This document shows, piece by piece, positions 5,550-5,571 of a stretch of 5,571 nt of DNA. A program made the position numbers and the translations under genes. The notes below the pieces were generated by a model. The model saw only the letters and a list, made by a program, of their open reading frames with translations, did no database searches and had not been told where the DNA came from. Position 1 is the stretch's first letter; every line of letters starts with the position of its first letter. Source of the DNA: Odoribacteraceae bacterium (GTDB lineage Bacteria > Bacteroidota > Bacteroidia > Bacteroidales > Marinifilaceae). Where the stretch lies: NCBI GenBank assembly GCA_031267995.1, contig JAIRXZ010000074.1:1-5571 (forward strand), read 5' to 3'.

Positions 5550-5571
5550 ATTGTTTTGAAGCGTGTCGAAT

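Larger units (their letters stand above)
5328..5571. other. Intergenic region upstream of rlmD
   Basis: These 244 bp are clearly less GC-rich than the flanking genes and contain no gene I can support. From the rlmD start outward they hold an AT-rich leader, the candidate -7 element, a stretch without recognisable signals (about 5361-5470), then an inverted repeat and a 21-bp tandem repeat array reaching the window edge. Several frames are open across the array on both strands because the unit is seven codons long. None has a credible start or gene-like codon use. Confidence 0.6.

Overview
The window looks like a chromosomal stretch from a GC-rich member of the Bacteroidota, probably Bacteroidales. 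Three things suggest this. A GNAT-type acetyltransferase follows a DUF2156 protein, an arrangement familiar in that group. The leaders before start codons are A-rich rather than classical Shine-Dalgarno sites. The candidate promoters resemble the Bacteroidota -33 TTG / -7 TAnnTTTG pattern. The assignment comes from protein character and signals read by eye, not from a database comparison. Coding sequence is strongly GC-biased at third positions, which produces long spurious antisense frames. The intergenic DNA is visibly more AT-rich.

Layout from left to right. (1) Positions 1-212, minus strand: the 5' part of a GNAT-fold acetyltransferase gene that runs off the left edge. It overlaps the 3' end of the next gene and has a G7/G7 11-bp direct repeat in its first codons. 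(2) 190-1083, minus: a DUF2156 protein (homologous to the catalytic domain of phosphatidylglycerol lysyltransferase), cotranscribed with (1). (3) 1084-1272: a divergent intergenic region with candidate promoters in both directions. (4) 1273-2583, plus: an acetyl-CoA hydrolase/transferase family CoA-transferase of the 4-hydroxybutyrate/butyrate type. (5) 2587-3933, plus: an HD-domain dGTP triphosphohydrolase, only 3 bp after (4), so probably translationally coupled. (6) 3930-5327, minus: a 23S rRNA m5U methyltransferase of the RlmD type, convergent with (5) and overlapping it by 4 bp tail to tail. (7) 5328-5571: noncoding DNA holding the rlmD promoter region and a 21-bp tandem repeat array with nested inverted repeats, running to the right edge.

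The genes form three transcription units: DUF2156-GNAT leftward, CoA-transferase-dgt rightward, and rlmD leftward. Their functions are unrelated housekeeping or fermentation roles: CoA recycling in acid fermentation, dNTP pool control, rRNA modification, and an uncharacterised acyl/aminoacyl-transfer pair. I do not see a defence island, mobile element or clearly new multi-gene system. The most interesting material is noncoding: the 21-bp repeat array, a TTCGCG-containing motif shared by two minus-strand promoter regions, and the G-tracts at the DUF2156/GNAT locus.
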